Below are positions 1 through 11,300 of a stretch of 30,319 nucleotides of DNA, in pieces. The stretch lies in the NCBI GenBank assembly GCA_018398765.1, contig JAHBMJ010001661.1, positions 78,700 through 109,018 of the forward strand, written 5' to 3'. This DNA comes from Chromera velia. Lineage: Eukaryota; Sar; Chromeraceae. The notes under the pieces were generated by a model that did no database searches, was not told where the DNA came from, and saw only the letters and a list, made by a program, of their open reading frames with translations. A program made the translations under genes and the position numbers. Numbering within the stretch: the stretch's first letter is position 1; each line of letters starts with the position of its first letter.

Positions 1-348
1 CCCTGCTCATCGCTGCACGCAACATAAAGGGTCACGCGCAGTGAGCAAAGAATCTGCGTATCTAGCCTCTCTACCCCCCTCTCTAGCTGGTCTCTCTGAC
101 ATATCCCTTTCTAAAACTTTAGTTCTTCCTTCTACACTAAAATCCTAAATTTAGCCGTATAGCCTCCGGTCTGTCTCCTATCTTACCCAGCGTCCTCACT
201 CATAGCCTCACTCAAGTCGACTCAACTATCTTCCTTTTAGCACACTAACCTATCACACACTATCTGTTAGCCTGTACACTACCCTCCGGACCCCTCTGCT
301 CCCTTACTCCTATCTAGCCTTGACTGCCGGTTTCTGCTTCCTCGGATT

Positions 349-374
349 CAAACACGGGTTGGGTCCCGTGTTTG
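349..374. repeat. Perfect 10-bp inverted repeat (hairpin)
   Basis: CAAACACGGG at 349-358 is followed by a 6-base loop and its exact reverse complement at 365-374. No T-run follows it and no gene lies next to it, so no function is assigned. Confidence 0.6.
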
Positions 375-1453
375 GCTAACCTCCCTGATCAGTGAATACA
401 CACCGGCAGAGTTTCTTTGATCTAGCATTGGAGAACCCCAATGAAGGCTTACTAACTCCCTGGTTGTACCAGAAAGCTTCCAGACCCCCACTTTGGCAAA
501 CTAACAAACCCGACGCGAGCTACCGTGACTGATCCCGGCTCAGTGAAGGGGGGACCCACGCTTAGTCTGGTTACCCTCTAAAAGCAAGATGAAAGCCGAC
601 AGTCATTTCGCAGATCTGTGCACCCAGCCTGACATGAAGTCTGACCTCAAATCGACCTCCAGAGGGTGTTTCTGACGGTCTTTCGTGGGACGGGGAGGGC
701 CTCCAGTCACTGCACAAGGAGGACGGATTCACAGATGAGATCTTAGACGTTTTGGGATTCAAGAGACGGAGTCCCAGGCCGAGTCAAGGAACAAGTGGAA
801 GGAAATGAATTAAAATGAAGAGACGTTCCTGTGTTGCCAGTGTTCTCCTGTACATATCAGGTGGGGATGGATGAACGGACGGATTCAATTCGATCTTGGA
901 TTCACGTCGTTAGAAACGGTTCAGAAGAAAGCAGTTGGAAGGGACAAAGATTTCACACAAGCAGATGCATGCCTTTACCATGCGACCAATCAAGAGGGGA
1001 GATCACAGGAGAGAAAGAGAGGATGCATCGTTACCCAGAAACAACACTCTCCTGCATGCATGCACAGTTCCCGTATACCTATTCGGTCTGCTGCACTGAC
1101 TTCTGGCTTCTTGTTCCGAGTGTTTCATGTTATCGGGGTGGACGCAATTGCAGGCAAGGACGAAGTGCAACTAAACGATCTTCTCGATCTTCATACGATG
1201 TCGATCGATTCACATGCAATCTCTGAGCTTCTGTGCCTGTTGATAGAGATGCATCCAGGGTTTTTCTGAAGCTTCCAGCAGAGGGGTCGAGCGGTATCGG
1301 GCCTCAAGTACACTTCAGGTGCCGGACTATCCCATCGGGCGGTTCCTTTTCAAGCAGACATTACATGCAGGGTTGACTCTGAACGGCAGCGAGTATAACA
1401 GGACAAGCATATAGACACGGTTGCACTATGTTGCATGTCTCTGCGTGTCTTCG

Positions 1454-1720
1454 CACCTCTCTCTGTGTCTACAGACCTCTCTCTGTGTCTATACAGACCT
1501 CCCTGCACTTATGTTATACTTATGTTGCACTTTTTGTACGTATACGTTGTACGCGTATCGCTATGTGGATGTTGCGCGGAGAAAGTGCCCCCCATGCACT
1601 CCGTGCGAATGAAAGTGTCACGCGGGCGGCGTGGCGCGGCAGCGCGCCGCCGCGCGAAAACCGATTATTCGGATGCAAGACCGCGTCTGCATGCATGCAT
1701 GCATGCGCGCACGCATGCAC
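1454..1720. repeat. Short tandem duplication and TGCA-rich microsatellite
   Basis: A 20-22 base unit reading roughly acctctctctgtgtctacag occurs about twice in a row at 1454-1502. Separately, ATGC units run tandemly from about 1688 to 1720 and shade into GCGC/ACGC. Both are simple low-complexity tracts. Confidence 0.6.
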
Positions 1721-1936
1721 GTATATACTTTGCCAATTCCATAGCTGTACGTTTTCATATATACACCTGTAGAATTAAGGATCGATCGAGGTTCTCCATG
1801 GGATCCGACATGATCTGACGACTGTATAAATTCAGGGCACTTTTAACTTCGAGTTTGCTGGAGCGTCACTGTCATCGCCAAGCCTTCTTGGAAACATCAG
1901 CAGGTCTTCGTTTTGCGTTCTGCACGCGCGGAGACG

Positions 1937-4078
1937 ATGTATAAGACTGATTGGCATTCTTTGAAAAGAAGGTACAAATCGCAAGACCGTTCGAAGGCCG
2001 GTCGCTCAAAGTGCAGGCCCTGGTGGTATTGGCAGTGTCCGAGAACTGCACCTGCCAAGGACATTGGCAATCATGTGAATCATGAATTGTGTGGTTCTTC
2101 TCACATGAAGAGGAAGTTGGATCGAAGGGAAGCCGTGCGAGATGCGCGGGAGGGGGAGGGCTATGCACAAGTCAGGATGTCTGACGGTCACCCTCCCAGA
2201 GCTTCTCGTGCTCGAGGCAGGCGGCAGAATGGGGCGGGCATGATGCGAACTGAGAATGGTGCTCTCGCATTTAGGTCGTCAGGCAGTGCGTGCGTCGACT
2301 TTTTCTTTGAGATGGTACCTCGTGTCCCTGACATCCTCATCGAACGTCTTCTTGAGGGTGCATGGGCAGAGAATCCTCAAACAGCGCAGAAGCTGATCTT
2401 TCACGTTGGTGCAGTGAAGGAGGGAAAGCAAGACCGGCGGAATTTTTACTTCTGCATGGACTGGTTGCGACGCCACCACTTCGAGACCTTCCTCGCCAAC
2501 CTGCAGCACTCCGTCCACCTCGTCTGCTGGAAGACTGCTCTTGGTCTCCTTAGTGCTGCCGTGGAGGGCGTTGCTCCCCTTCTCGAGAGAGAGGACATCG
2601 ACAGGTACAAGAGGAGACGGGAGGAGATCAGTGACCACCATCTGAACGTTCGCCGGCCCCGGTGCAGGCAGAGGGCCGTGTCCCGTCGTCAGCAGAAAGA
2701 GACGCTGAGCGCTGCGGCCTACAAGGCGGTTGTAGAGCAGAGACGCCAGGCAGCAGCTGCCTCCAATAGAGCTGCAGCTGCGACTGCGAGGGAGGCTCGC
2801 CAGGTTCTTGCTCAGGAGCGGGAGGGGGGTGTGAGACAGTTGGAGCAGAGGGATGGACAATTTGTGAGATTCAAGGAGAAGGTGGCAGAACTTTTCGCAG
2901 ATCAATTGCAGAGAGACAAGGAGGCCATGGAGTCCGGGAACCGTGTTGCAGGTCTCTGTGCGAAGTGGGCACCCTCTTTCAAAAACGCCCATGACAAGCG
3001 CACCCAGATCCAAGAAGCCATTGTCCGAAAGCTCTACCCAGAGGAGCGCTTCCGTCTCGCACACGGGGGAGCTAGTGACGCAGAGTTCCTCTCTCTCATG
3101 CGTGACCGCTTCCGGAAAGAGTATCTCTCTCCCCTCCGCGCCTACTCCCGCGTACCTGAGGTGTTCATGGGTACAAACAGGTGGGCCGAGCTTCCTTATT
3201 CGCGTGTACCGTCAAAGTGCATGACCCTGAGGGAGAGCGTATTCCGGAAGCACGACGGTGAGAGATTTGAGGCCTTTCTGGAGCAGGTGAAGAGGGGGGA
3301 CAAAAAAGTTGCTGCAGGTGCCCTCCTGCCCCACGAGATCATCAAACCCTTTGTGAAGAACACTTTTGGGTTCGTAGAGAATGGGGATGAAGATAGGGAG
3401 GCGGACACAACTCTGAGGGAATTGCAATGGGAGCGTCTGGTGAGGGATGTCAAGGAGGGGGGGCAGCTGGGATCATGCATCCCTGTGTCTGACGTCTCTG
3501 GTTCCATGTATGGTGAGCCGCTGCTGGTGTGTGTTGCGCTCGGTCTGTTGGCTTCTCGAGCGACGTCCGGGATCTGGAGGGAGTTCGTGTGCACATTCTC
3601 AAACCAGCCCTCGCTCGTGAGGGTGAGATCCGAAGGGCAGTCTCTTTCAGAGCAGTGCGCATCCCTGCAGGAGATTAATTGGGGAATGGATACGGATTTG
3701 AATGCAGTGTTCCGTCTTTTGCTTCAAGTCGCACAGAAACATTCGATTGGACCTGAGGAGATGGCGAAGAAGATTTTGGTGTTTTCCGATATGGAGTTTA
3801 ATCAGGCGGGGGGGGGAAGAACAAACTTTGAAGAAGCTGAGAAAGACTTCGAAGCGGCTGGGTATAGACTTCCCCAAATTGTGTTCTGGAATCTCAGATC
3901 ATCCAGCGGTGCAAAGCCTGTTGTGGCTACTCAAAAGGGTGCCGCTCTTGTTTCTGGTTTCTCGAAGAATTTGATGAAGAGCTTTCTTGAAGGAAATTTG
4001 GAGGAGTTCACGCCTTTCAGCCTGATGATGAAGGCTTTGTCGCGTGAGTGCTTCTCTGACTTGAGAGTGGTTGACTGA
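1937..4078 (+). CDS. DUF2828 (mimivirus L728-like) von Willebrand A domain protein
   Basis: This is an uninterrupted single-exon frame of 713 codons from the first in-frame ATG at 1937; the frame is open slightly further upstream but has no ATG there. Around residues 105-190 it has the family opening TENGALAFRSSGSACVDFFF followed by AWAENPQTAQKLIFHVGAVK, which is how DUF2828 proteins begin. The C-terminal third is a vWA domain with all three MIDAS elements: DVSGSM at D519, the threonine at about T586 in MDTDLN, and the aspartate at about D618 in FSDMEF. Residues ~265-340 form an Ala/Arg/Glu-rich, probably helical insertion. Family knowledge: DUF2828 proteins occur in plants, fungi, protists and giant viruses, and their layout resembles the TROVE/Ro60 RNA-binding proteins; the biochemical role is not established. 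The lack of introns contrasts with the minus-strand genes nearby. The family call is firm and the function is unknown. Confidence 0.88.
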   Translation: MYKTDWHSLKRRYKSQDRSKAGRSKCRPWWYWQCPRTAPAKDIGNHVNHELCGSSHMKRKLDRREAVRDAREGEGYAQVRMSDGHPPRASRARGRRQNGAGMMRTENGALAFRSSGSACVDFFFEMVPRVPDILIERLLEGAWAENPQTAQKLIFHVGAVKEGKQDRRNFYFCMDWLRRHHFETFLANLQHSVHLVCWKTALGLLSAAVEGVAPLLEREDIDRYKRRREEISDHHLNVRRPRCRQRAVSRRQQKETLSAAAYKAVVEQRRQAAAASNRAAAATAREARQVLAQEREGGVRQLEQRDGQFVRFKEKVAELFADQLQRDKEAMESGNRVAGLCAKWAPSFKNAHDKRTQIQEAIVRKLYPEERFRLAHGGASDAEFLSLMRDRFRKEYLSPLRAYSRVPEVFMGTNRWAELPYSRVPSKCMTLRESVFRKHDGERFEAFLEQVKRGDKKVAAGALLPHEIIKPFVKNTFGFVENGDEDREADTTLRELQWERLVRDVKEGGQLGSCIPVSDVSGSMYGEPLLVCVALGLLASRATSGIWREFVCTFSNQPSLVRVRSEGQSLSEQCASLQEINWGMDTDLNAVFRLLLQVAQKHSIGPEEMAKKILVFSDMEFNQAGGGRTNFEEAEKDFEAAGYRLPQIVFWNLRSSSGAKPVVATQKGAALVSGFSKNLMKSFLEGNLEEFTPFSLMMKALSRECFSDLRVVD

Positions 4079-4919
4079 TGACATGTGCAGGGTCCGTGAA
4101 GACTGCATGCTGGAAGGAGCGTACAGCGGTAACTGAACGGTTCTCTGGCAAACAGCGTTCCAGAAAGCTGTCAGTGTGTTGTAAAATTAGAGATGTCTGA
4201 TGGGTCGAGAAAAGCGGTGTGCACTCAGTACGTAGACTGCTGAGAACGGAAACTGAAGCGCCGATGTGCATTGATGTGCGAATAGCTGATTGATTGGCTG
4301 CGGAATTTCCGACCTCTCTGCATTTGAGCTCATGTGTGTTTCATTCAATGATTGTTTGTCTGGACTGGTCACGGTCTGCGTGGTGGATCAATGGCATATC
4401 AATAGCAAGATTCAGTTCACAATTACATGATTCTGAACAATTGACGGTGCATACACATTCGGTCACTTTTTTTCGCTGTGGCTATGGTTCTCAACTTCTC
4501 AGTACACGTCACGGTTGTTTCAATGCCAGTTCTCGTGCCAGTTTTATGGCAATTCATTGGAGATGTGCTTGAACCGCATGCGTCTTAGATTGACCGATCG
4601 CGATTGCGTCCTAGATTGCGTCTTAGTAACTAGTGCTAGGAAAAGGTTCAAGGTTCACTTCATCTATGAGTCGGCTTGCTATGTCAAAATAGTGAAAATA
4701 GTAAAAATAGTGACTATTTTTACTATTCACTACGTCGAATAGTGAAATAGTTCATAATAGTTAGCTATTTTTACTATTTTACGCATGCCAGGGGCGAGTG
4801 GGGTGCTTTTTGCCCCCCTAAAGCGGCATATTTCCGCAAAAAACTCGTTCTCATAATTGGTAAGGAGTTAGAAGCTGAAACTTTGTGTAAGAAGACGTTG
4901 AAATGATAGAAAAAGAACT
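4079..4919. other. Intergenic region with repeat cluster
   Basis: This is the 3' flank of the DUF2828 gene followed by non-coding DNA. The open frame at 4294-4572 has no recognisable motif. The only structure I see is the AATAGT palindrome cluster at 4686-4785. Confidence 0.5.
4686..4785. repeat. AATAGT/ACTATT palindromic repeat cluster, left side of transposase
   Basis: About ten copies of AATAGT or its complement ACTATT lie within 100 bp, arranged head-to-head so that the strand can fold back on itself. The same hexamer recurs in clusters at 7927-7985 and 8160-8205 on the other side of the transposase. That is how subterminal repeats of CACTA-type transposons are arranged. No clean terminal inverted repeat could be aligned between the two sides. 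Confidence 0.55.
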
Positions 4920-5611
4920 ATGGAACAGATTTTTTATATCATTTCTAGAAACATAGGCTACCATACAAATTTTGCATGTGAGTTTTATGCCATTTTTCTT
5001 ATTGTTGAATATACAGTCTGGGAGAAAGAGAAACGGCTGCCCAGTTTTCCCCCTTTCAAGTCAAAAATCTTGTTCCGTAGAGATATCAAGGAAAGTAACT
5101 GTCCGGGGGCTCCGCCTGCCCAGTTCCAGTTTTATTACAGAGATGCTGCTGAGGTGACAAAACGTTTGCTCGAGTTCCTTGTATGTAACCGTCACCCCAT
5201 ACACATAAAGCCTCAGGTGCGCTATTCTTCTGAAGGAAAGTGACTTGTAGGTCCAAATTTCGCTTCCGCCTGGCACTTTTGAACCGCCCACCATTGCCTG
5301 ATCTATTGGGAAGAACTTCCGGCAGATAGGCATGGGGTGATAGGAATAGGATTGTCTGCCGATACAACAGTAACCTTCATCACCCTAGTATATCTTTTTT
5401 TGACTTCCTCTACAAGGAAGACGATTGAGTCAGCAAAAGGAAAGATTTTGGTGGGATTTCTACCGAGATGGAAGATTTTTAGCAAACAGAAGGCCACACA
5501 AAGACAGGTGCGTGGGTGGGTGGGTGGGTAAAGGTGGGTGCATGGGTGTGTGGGTGAGGGCAGGTCTTTTTCTCTTTCTCTCTCTCTCTTTCTCTCTTTT
5601 TCTCTCTCTCT

Positions 5612-5658
<47 letters not shown>

Positions 5659-7478
5659 TGTATGTGTATATATATGTGTGTGTGTATGTGTGTGTATGTG
5701 TGTATGTGTGTGTGTGTGTGTGTGTTTGCTAACAGTTATCTGTGTGCTTGTGTGTGCAGAAGTGGGCATTGAGGAGCATGAAAATGGAGTGTATACGATT
5801 GATTCTGGCTCCTCTACAAGAAGCGGAACGCAAACACCCAGATCTCGTGATAGAACTCCTCATTCCAGGAAACCCCTCTGCCGCAGACGGAGGGGCATGG
5901 AAGCTCCACTTCTTTGTGCACTTGTTTCTCGCAGACAGACCCATGGTGTAGTTTCTGGCGAATGTTTTTGAGAAAACGAACTCGAATATTCAGTCTCCCT
6001 ACCGTTTTTGCTGGGTCAAGGGAACACAGTTGAAGCTGTTTGGATCAGGCCGGACAACTACTGGCCGTTTTCCTGTAAGATCCAAGAAAGACATGCAGAA
6101 ATCCCTCATTTTTTTGCAGCAAGAGAGAAAGAAAAAGTCTCAGAGACAAGCAAACAAGTTTAATCAAACAAGCAAAGAGCTGTCAATGCATTGGTATGCA
6201 AAGCCGAATCCTTTCTATTTCTTGAAGTTTTTCGAGCCTCATTGTTTTCCTTGGTGTTTGTTACACAACTGGGATCTGGGAATTGTGAAAAAGTATATCG
6301 AATGCCTCCCTATGTACTTCTTTCATCAAGACAATGAATCTCGTTTTGGATCAAAAACACAATTGGAGGCCTGTGAATCATACTGCAAAGAGATCGTTCT
6401 CCCCCCTTACATGGCCCATCTCTCTTCCAATGGTTTTCTTAATGTGCCTAAGATGCAAGGAAAGCAGCTCAGACATGTTATGCAGATTCTCCCATTTGCG
6501 ATGGCCTGCAACGATGTGGAGGGGGACCTCATTGACATGTTCGCAGACGTAGCATACGTGGGGTCGCACCTTCGTAGGGAGACTTGGCCTCTCCATTTGT
6601 TTGTGGGTGTAGGTATGAGGGCTGGGGAATCTGAAGATGAAGAACGTTTGTGTCCGCTAGTTGTCAACACGATCAAGAAGTTTGTTGGCATTTTAGAGAG
6701 ATACGAACGTGACTGTTCAAGTCTGGCAAAGCCTCATGAGGTGAGTGAGCATTGTATTGAAAACTTCGTGAAGCATGGCCCTCCAGTGGGTTGTTCGACT
6801 GAGCCTTTTAAGCGGGCTCACAAAGGATTGAATGCATTTTTAAGTTGCATCACGCGTCAACATTTCTTGCAATCTCTTTGTCTTCGTATTGAGGAAATAG
6901 AAAAAATGGATGCCGTCTTTGAAGAAGAAAGGAGACTTGAAGTAGACAGAAAAATGATCCGAGTGCGAGATCTCCTGGCAAAGAAGTTTGATCGACTTGT
7001 TCAATCAGATGTGAGTTTGTTTGATGTAAATACTGGGGATGCGTTGAAGGAAATCCGTTTTGTGAACCGATTGGTTAAGGAGCTGGTTGAGGTTCTCTTC
7101 ATGTACGTGCATGGATACGATGGCTTCGAAGGACCACAGGTGACCGCAAGAAAGAACGTCATCAGAAGCGCTCTTCTTCAGTATGGTCATATAACGGTGT
7201 ACAGAAAGATGTATCTCTCTGGCGTGAAGAAATACAGAAAGCTCATGCTGCAGGAAGACGATTTCGTTGAGGAAATTTCGGATAGTTCAGGGGAAGATTC
7301 ATCTTGGCTGGCCGTGAGTGCTTGGCTGCAAGGGGAGGGGATGGAGAGAGCTGCAGGAATGCCAATTCACGAGTACGGGAATTTGCGTGCGTTTTCCCCT
7401 GTTCGTGCACAGTGGAAGGACTCATGGTACAGTCCTCCCCGTCCTTCGCACATTGTGTTGAGTGAAGACGACCTGTAG
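4920..7478 (+). pseudogene. Plavaka-type CACTA transposase, broken by stops, one intron
   Basis: One reading frame carries the family's landmarks in order: FYYRDAAEV (near 5130-5160), LSADTT with LVGFLP (5346-5460), KLHFFVHLFLADRP before a CxxC-poor YRFCW motif (5900-6010), LLHNWDLGIVKK (about 6258-6293), KMQGKQLRHVMQIL (about 6451-6492), and a C-terminal GCSTEPFKRAHKGL (about 6787-6830). Family knowledge: these are the conserved blocks of Plavaka/CACTA-like transposases (RNase H-like DDE fold), which cut and paste DNA in the nucleus. The frame is interrupted by TGA at 5241-5243, a second stop near 5271 and TAG at 5949-5951. A phase-0 GT-AG intron fits at 5508-5759. The segment 5244-5300 aligns poorly and may contain a frameshift. 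The open part after 5952 encodes about 500 residues without a stop. The copy is non-functional as read; the Plavaka subtype is an inference from motif pattern. Confidence 0.68.
5508..5759 (+). repeat. Intron of the transposase remnant, filled with CT and GT microsatellite
   Basis: The donor (gtgcgt after AAGACAG) and acceptor (tgtgtgcag before AAGTGG) are both in phase 0, so removing this stretch keeps the transposase frame. Inside are GGGT repeats, a (CT)n tract at about 5568-5610 and a (GT)n tract with minor interruptions at about 5612-5728. The pyrimidine- and GT-rich content explains several spurious open frames here. Confidence 0.6.
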
Positions 7479-7493
7479 GGAGAAAAGAAGACT

Positions 7494-7826
7494 ATGTGGG
7501 GGGTTCTTTCTCTTCTTTTTACCCTAAAACTGTCTGATTCCGCTCCTTCTGTATTGAGAAATTCCTGGGCAGGCGTCCTGCGCGAGAAAATGTGTCTCAT
7601 TGAAGAATTGCAAGAGTTTAGGGAGGATGCATATCCTTCATACAGCGAGAACCTTCATTCAAAATATATGTTTTTTAATAAGAAATCAATGGTTCTCTTT
7701 GCTCGGCATGTGGTTGATCGCATGGTTCTTATGCCAGACATCAAGTTCAATTGGGGAGGACAACAGAGACAACAAATGAAAGATACGCAAGATTTTTGGT
7801 TTTGGGTGAATTGGTACATCATCTGA
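7494..7826 (+). CDS. Small ORF downstream of, and in frame with, the transposase
   Basis: This is a 110-residue ATG-initiated frame lying 15 bp after the transposase stop codon and in the same reading frame. It contains a hydrophobic start (GVLSLLFTLKL) and a Trp/Phe-rich end (FWFWVNWYII). I do not recognise it. It could be a C-terminal piece of the transposase separated by the stop at 7476-7478, a small accessory ORF of the transposon, or chance. Its position inside the AATAGT-bounded element favours a link to the transposon. Confidence 0.3.
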   Translation: MWGVLSLLFTLKLSDSAPSVLRNSWAGVLREKMCLIEELQEFREDAYPSYSENLHSKYMFFNKKSMVLFARHVVDRMVLMPDIKFNWGGQQRQQMKDTQDFWFWVNWYII

Positions 7827-7926
7827 TAAGAAAAGATCTCCTTTGATGTATCTGTACAATAGACCTCAGGCTGTTCGTCAAACGCCTATGGATTGGCAGC
7901 GTAGGTGCCAATACTTCATCCTGGAG

Positions 7927-8108
7927 AATAGTTGGAATAGTGGAATAGTCTACTATTCCCTATTCCAGAGATTATACTATTCAAAGATCAAAAAAACTGA
8001 AATTCTTTTCAAAAACGTTTTAAATGGTTTTTAAATGATACTAGACATTTTTAACATGTTTTGAAAAATTTTGATACTACATAGTGGGAAGGCCCTAGGG
8101 CGGAACAT

Positions 8109-8139
<31 letters not shown>

Positions 8140-8205
8140 CTATTTTTTTTTTATCATTCCCTAGTGGAATAGTTGGAATAGTGGACTATTCCCACTGTTC
8201 CGACT
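7927..8205. repeat. AATAGT palindromes and (ATCA)n, right side of transposase
   Basis: Two palindromic clusters of GGAATAGT/ACTATTCC lie at 7927-7985 and 8160-8205, separated by AT-rich DNA and a perfect (ATCA)7-like microsatellite at about 8110-8139. They match the hexamer cluster at 4686-4785 and are candidate subterminal repeats of the transposon. Confidence 0.55.
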
Positions 8206-8361
8206 AGTCATCCTCCCCACCCGACCCATAGACGTTCTGACTTAAAACAATGCACACATTTATTGCCACACAGTAGTACTGCAGACTTGATATCATACAA
8301 TTTGTATGCCAGTGTCTAAATTATTACCGATCCGTCTACCCATCCGTGTATTCAATTCGAC

Positions 8362-11300
8362 TCAGGACAGGCCATAAGTAAAAGGGTCCGTAGGGTCCCT
8401 CTCTTCGGTCATATATTTCCTCCAGTGCCGGTCGGGAAGATCACGGTACTTGAAGGCCTCGAACCACTCAGAGTGCGTCAACCTGAAGGAAGGAAGACTC
8501 GTCAGAGTCAATGAAGGTCAGGAAACGGTAGGTAAATCTGCCATAAAGGTTCGATCTGGGAAAGTGGACACACTACAGTTACGGAAAATCCCTAGGATGC
8601 CTTCTCACAAGGTCGGTTCGTACCGAGCATATACGGAAAGGACATCAGGCGGTTTAAGAGCAAGAGATTCATGAACAGCGAGAAGGAAAGGGCATAGACC
8701 GGCAGGAAAAGTGACGGACACAAAAACACATCCACAGACCCCCAGAATTCGTGGGCGGGTGGGTCGCCCACTGTTTTCTTTGCCGCTTCAATTGTTGCTT
8801 CTTTCAGGCAACTTTCACTCTGCGTACCAAATCAACAGCATGGCCTGTTGATCGTTTGTGCATGTATTGACAACATCAACAGCACCACGGAGGGAGTGAC
8901 GGACCATGATGGCAGGACGTGTCTGTCCCTGGTGACTTCCGCGTTCTGCTTCATGTAGTACTCCATCTCCCACAGCCCGTCGTCCCAGTCTTGGTTCGGG
9001 TCCGTCAGCTCCAAATGAATCTGCACGTTCCCTGCAGGACCCATCAGGACCTGGTCCGAGTGGATACCTCCCTGCTGGTGGGCAGTCTTCTGGTCAATGA
9101 TCCTGCGAGCAGACGTACAGACTTGTGATGAAGTGCTACTTGATGCATAAGCAGTCGTGCGCGGGTTTCGGTCAACCAGTGTGAAAGTGGTTGGACAAAG
9201 AGAAAAACAAGCAGAAAGCACAAACCAGCAGGGAGATGGCGACAGAAACGGTTCTCGGAAAAGAGAAGGGAATCGAGACACGAAGAGGGAGGGCTAAAGA
9301 AGAGACATGCTATCGATCCAAAAACCTGTGGCAACTCACTGTCTACTAATGAGAAAACAAAAGGAAGTCAAAATCGTTCCCTCCCTCCCTCTCTCATTGC
9401 TTTCTTCGCGACCGCACTATAATCACCTGCTTTCTTCGCGACCGCTTTTTCATTTCACTATAATCAACTGCCTGTCTGTCTGCCTGGATTGCTGCTGACT
9501 TGCAGAAGCTGTTGGACCACTTTGTGTACTCTGCAGTCGCTCTCCTCAGGGGAGGGCTCTCGACGCCGTTGTACTCTGAGTCGATGCGCAGACGGAATTC
9601 GAAGGGGAGCTCCCACCCTGGAGGAAGCATTAACTGCAAATGGAAACAGAGATGAACCAGAAAGCATGGTAGGTCATCTGTGCCATTCTTTCGTTTCGTT
9701 TCTCTTCATTCTCACACCACACAGACTCACAGATTTCCTTATCATTCTCTGTCGGAGAGAAGGTCATACGGTGTCCTTCTGTCCGACTCACAAAGGCATG
9801 AAGGACAGACAGAGAGGTGGATGAACGTCTAGACACGCACGCATAGGGACAAACCATTTTTTCTCTCTTTCTTTTTGTTTCTCATCTTTTCCTTTTGCAG
9901 AAATGTCCAGTAAAAAATCAGACCGACGAGCATCACACAGGCAGCTAGACCAGCCATCCGAATTCTTCTTCTTTCTTTCAAGGTCATCCAACCTAAAACG
10001 GACCGACGGACGGACGGACAGGCATGCACACACGCAGTCAGGGATGGATGTATGAAGGCAGCAGGGAGGGAGGGGGATAGGGGGCATCAAGGTGACAGAC
10101 ACGAGACAAAGAAGAGGAGGGAGAGCGCTGGTACTTGCCAACCAACTTGCCTTCAAAGCACAGTATCCAGGTATACTGTTCAGGTGGCCATCGGGAAAGA
10201 ACCAAAGCTGCACGGGCTCGACTCCTGCCCAGTTCACCGGAGGGGACTTGATTGGATTCTTGAACCTCTTTTTCCTCTCAAAGGGAATCCTGCGTTCATC
10301 CATCCATCAATCACAGAAGCACAACGATCCACAACAAGGTAAAATTGGATTCTGGCCTCTTCGGAACTCTTGACAGATTGATGATTTGCTTGTCTGCGCA
10401 CAAAGTTGTGTTTTGTCTTGAACGCAAACGCAGAGAAATCACACGACGCATGCACGACCGCACAGGCGCAGAGGGAGGCCATGAAAGAACAGAGAGAGAG
10501 AGCACCGCCTAGACATACAGACAGACTCGCAGAGCATTGAAGGAGATGGAAGGGAGGGATTAGAACCGGATGCAATGTATGCAAAGGCCAGAGAGGTCAT
10601 GACGGAGACACGAAAGCAGGAATCAGTCTCTTGCTCCGGTGAGTAGTCGGGAAGGCAGAGGGGCACCTAGAGAAAGATCAAGACCTAGACGCACCCACCA
10701 GTTGACTGTCCACGTAAAATTTGCTCCCACAGGGTCTGTACAGGGAAAGTGCTGCCCGTTTCCTAGCAGTTGGATATCAAAGAACGAGTCCTTGTTCTCC
10801 GAGTGCTGCTGGAATCCCGTCTCTACATAAGTCCTGCATCAGCAACACGCACGATGAATTGCCCCCCCTTTTTCATGAGAGGAGGCGATGAGACAGCTTG
10901 AAAGAACGACGGAGACAAAAAGGCGGAGACGGAAACTGGAGTGGAAACGGACAGATGCACAAGAGAAGACGAAGGCGGCAAAAATGAGGAGCACGCAATA
11001 AGGAGAGCGGCCACAGAGACAGGAACAAATCGAATCAACGGTCAATCTCTCTGACAAACGGTTGACTCGGACAGCCACCACGAGTATCGCAATGAAGGAC
11101 TTTTTAGATTTTTACTGAGACTGGGTTGAAGGTTGACCTTTTGTAGAAGTTTTTGTCGTAGTACACCGGTCTGGTTCTCTCCCAATCGATGGAGTTCAGC
11201 CTCTCGTTCCATGTGTCGTTCTGGATCTCGTACCCTCGAGGGATGTCGTCCTCCAACCAGGCGTCCATGTCCCATCGGAGTTTCTGAAACTGACCTGCAC

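Larger units (their letters stand above)
1..1936. other. Region without a supportable gene
   Basis: I see no gene here. The open frames in 831-1269 and 1421-1818 are short, overlap each other in different frames, and show no recognisable motif or convincing splice sites. Visible structures are a 10-bp hairpin at 349-374, a short duplication of a CT/GT-rich 20-mer near 1454-1502, and a TGCA-type microsatellite near 1688-1720. The last ~100 bp before 1937 presumably holds the 5' UTR of the DUF2828 gene, but no promoter element can be assigned. Confidence 0.5.
4686..8205 (+). mobile_element. Candidate decayed CACTA/CMC (Plavaka-type) DNA transposon
   Basis: The extent is an estimate. The element is defined by the transposase remnant at 4920-7478 and by AATAGT-rich repeat clusters lying outside it on both sides. 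Exact ends and a target-site duplication are not visible by eye: the two flanks share the repeat motif but not an alignable terminal inverted repeat. The N-terminal part expected of a full-length Plavaka transposase is not evident upstream of 4920, so the copy is probably 5'-truncated as well as broken by stops. Confidence 0.45.

Noticed and set aside
831-1269. Two overlapping plus-strand ORFs of ~130 codons
   Set aside because: They lie in different frames of the same DNA, have no motif, no codon texture like the convincing exons, and no clear splice context.
2279-3064. 261-codon minus-strand ORF
   Set aside because: It is the antisense shadow of the DUF2828 gene, whose own frame has family motifs.
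5425-5971. ORFs rich in Cys-Val and Thr-His repeats
   Set aside because: They translate the (GT)n microsatellite in the transposase intron.
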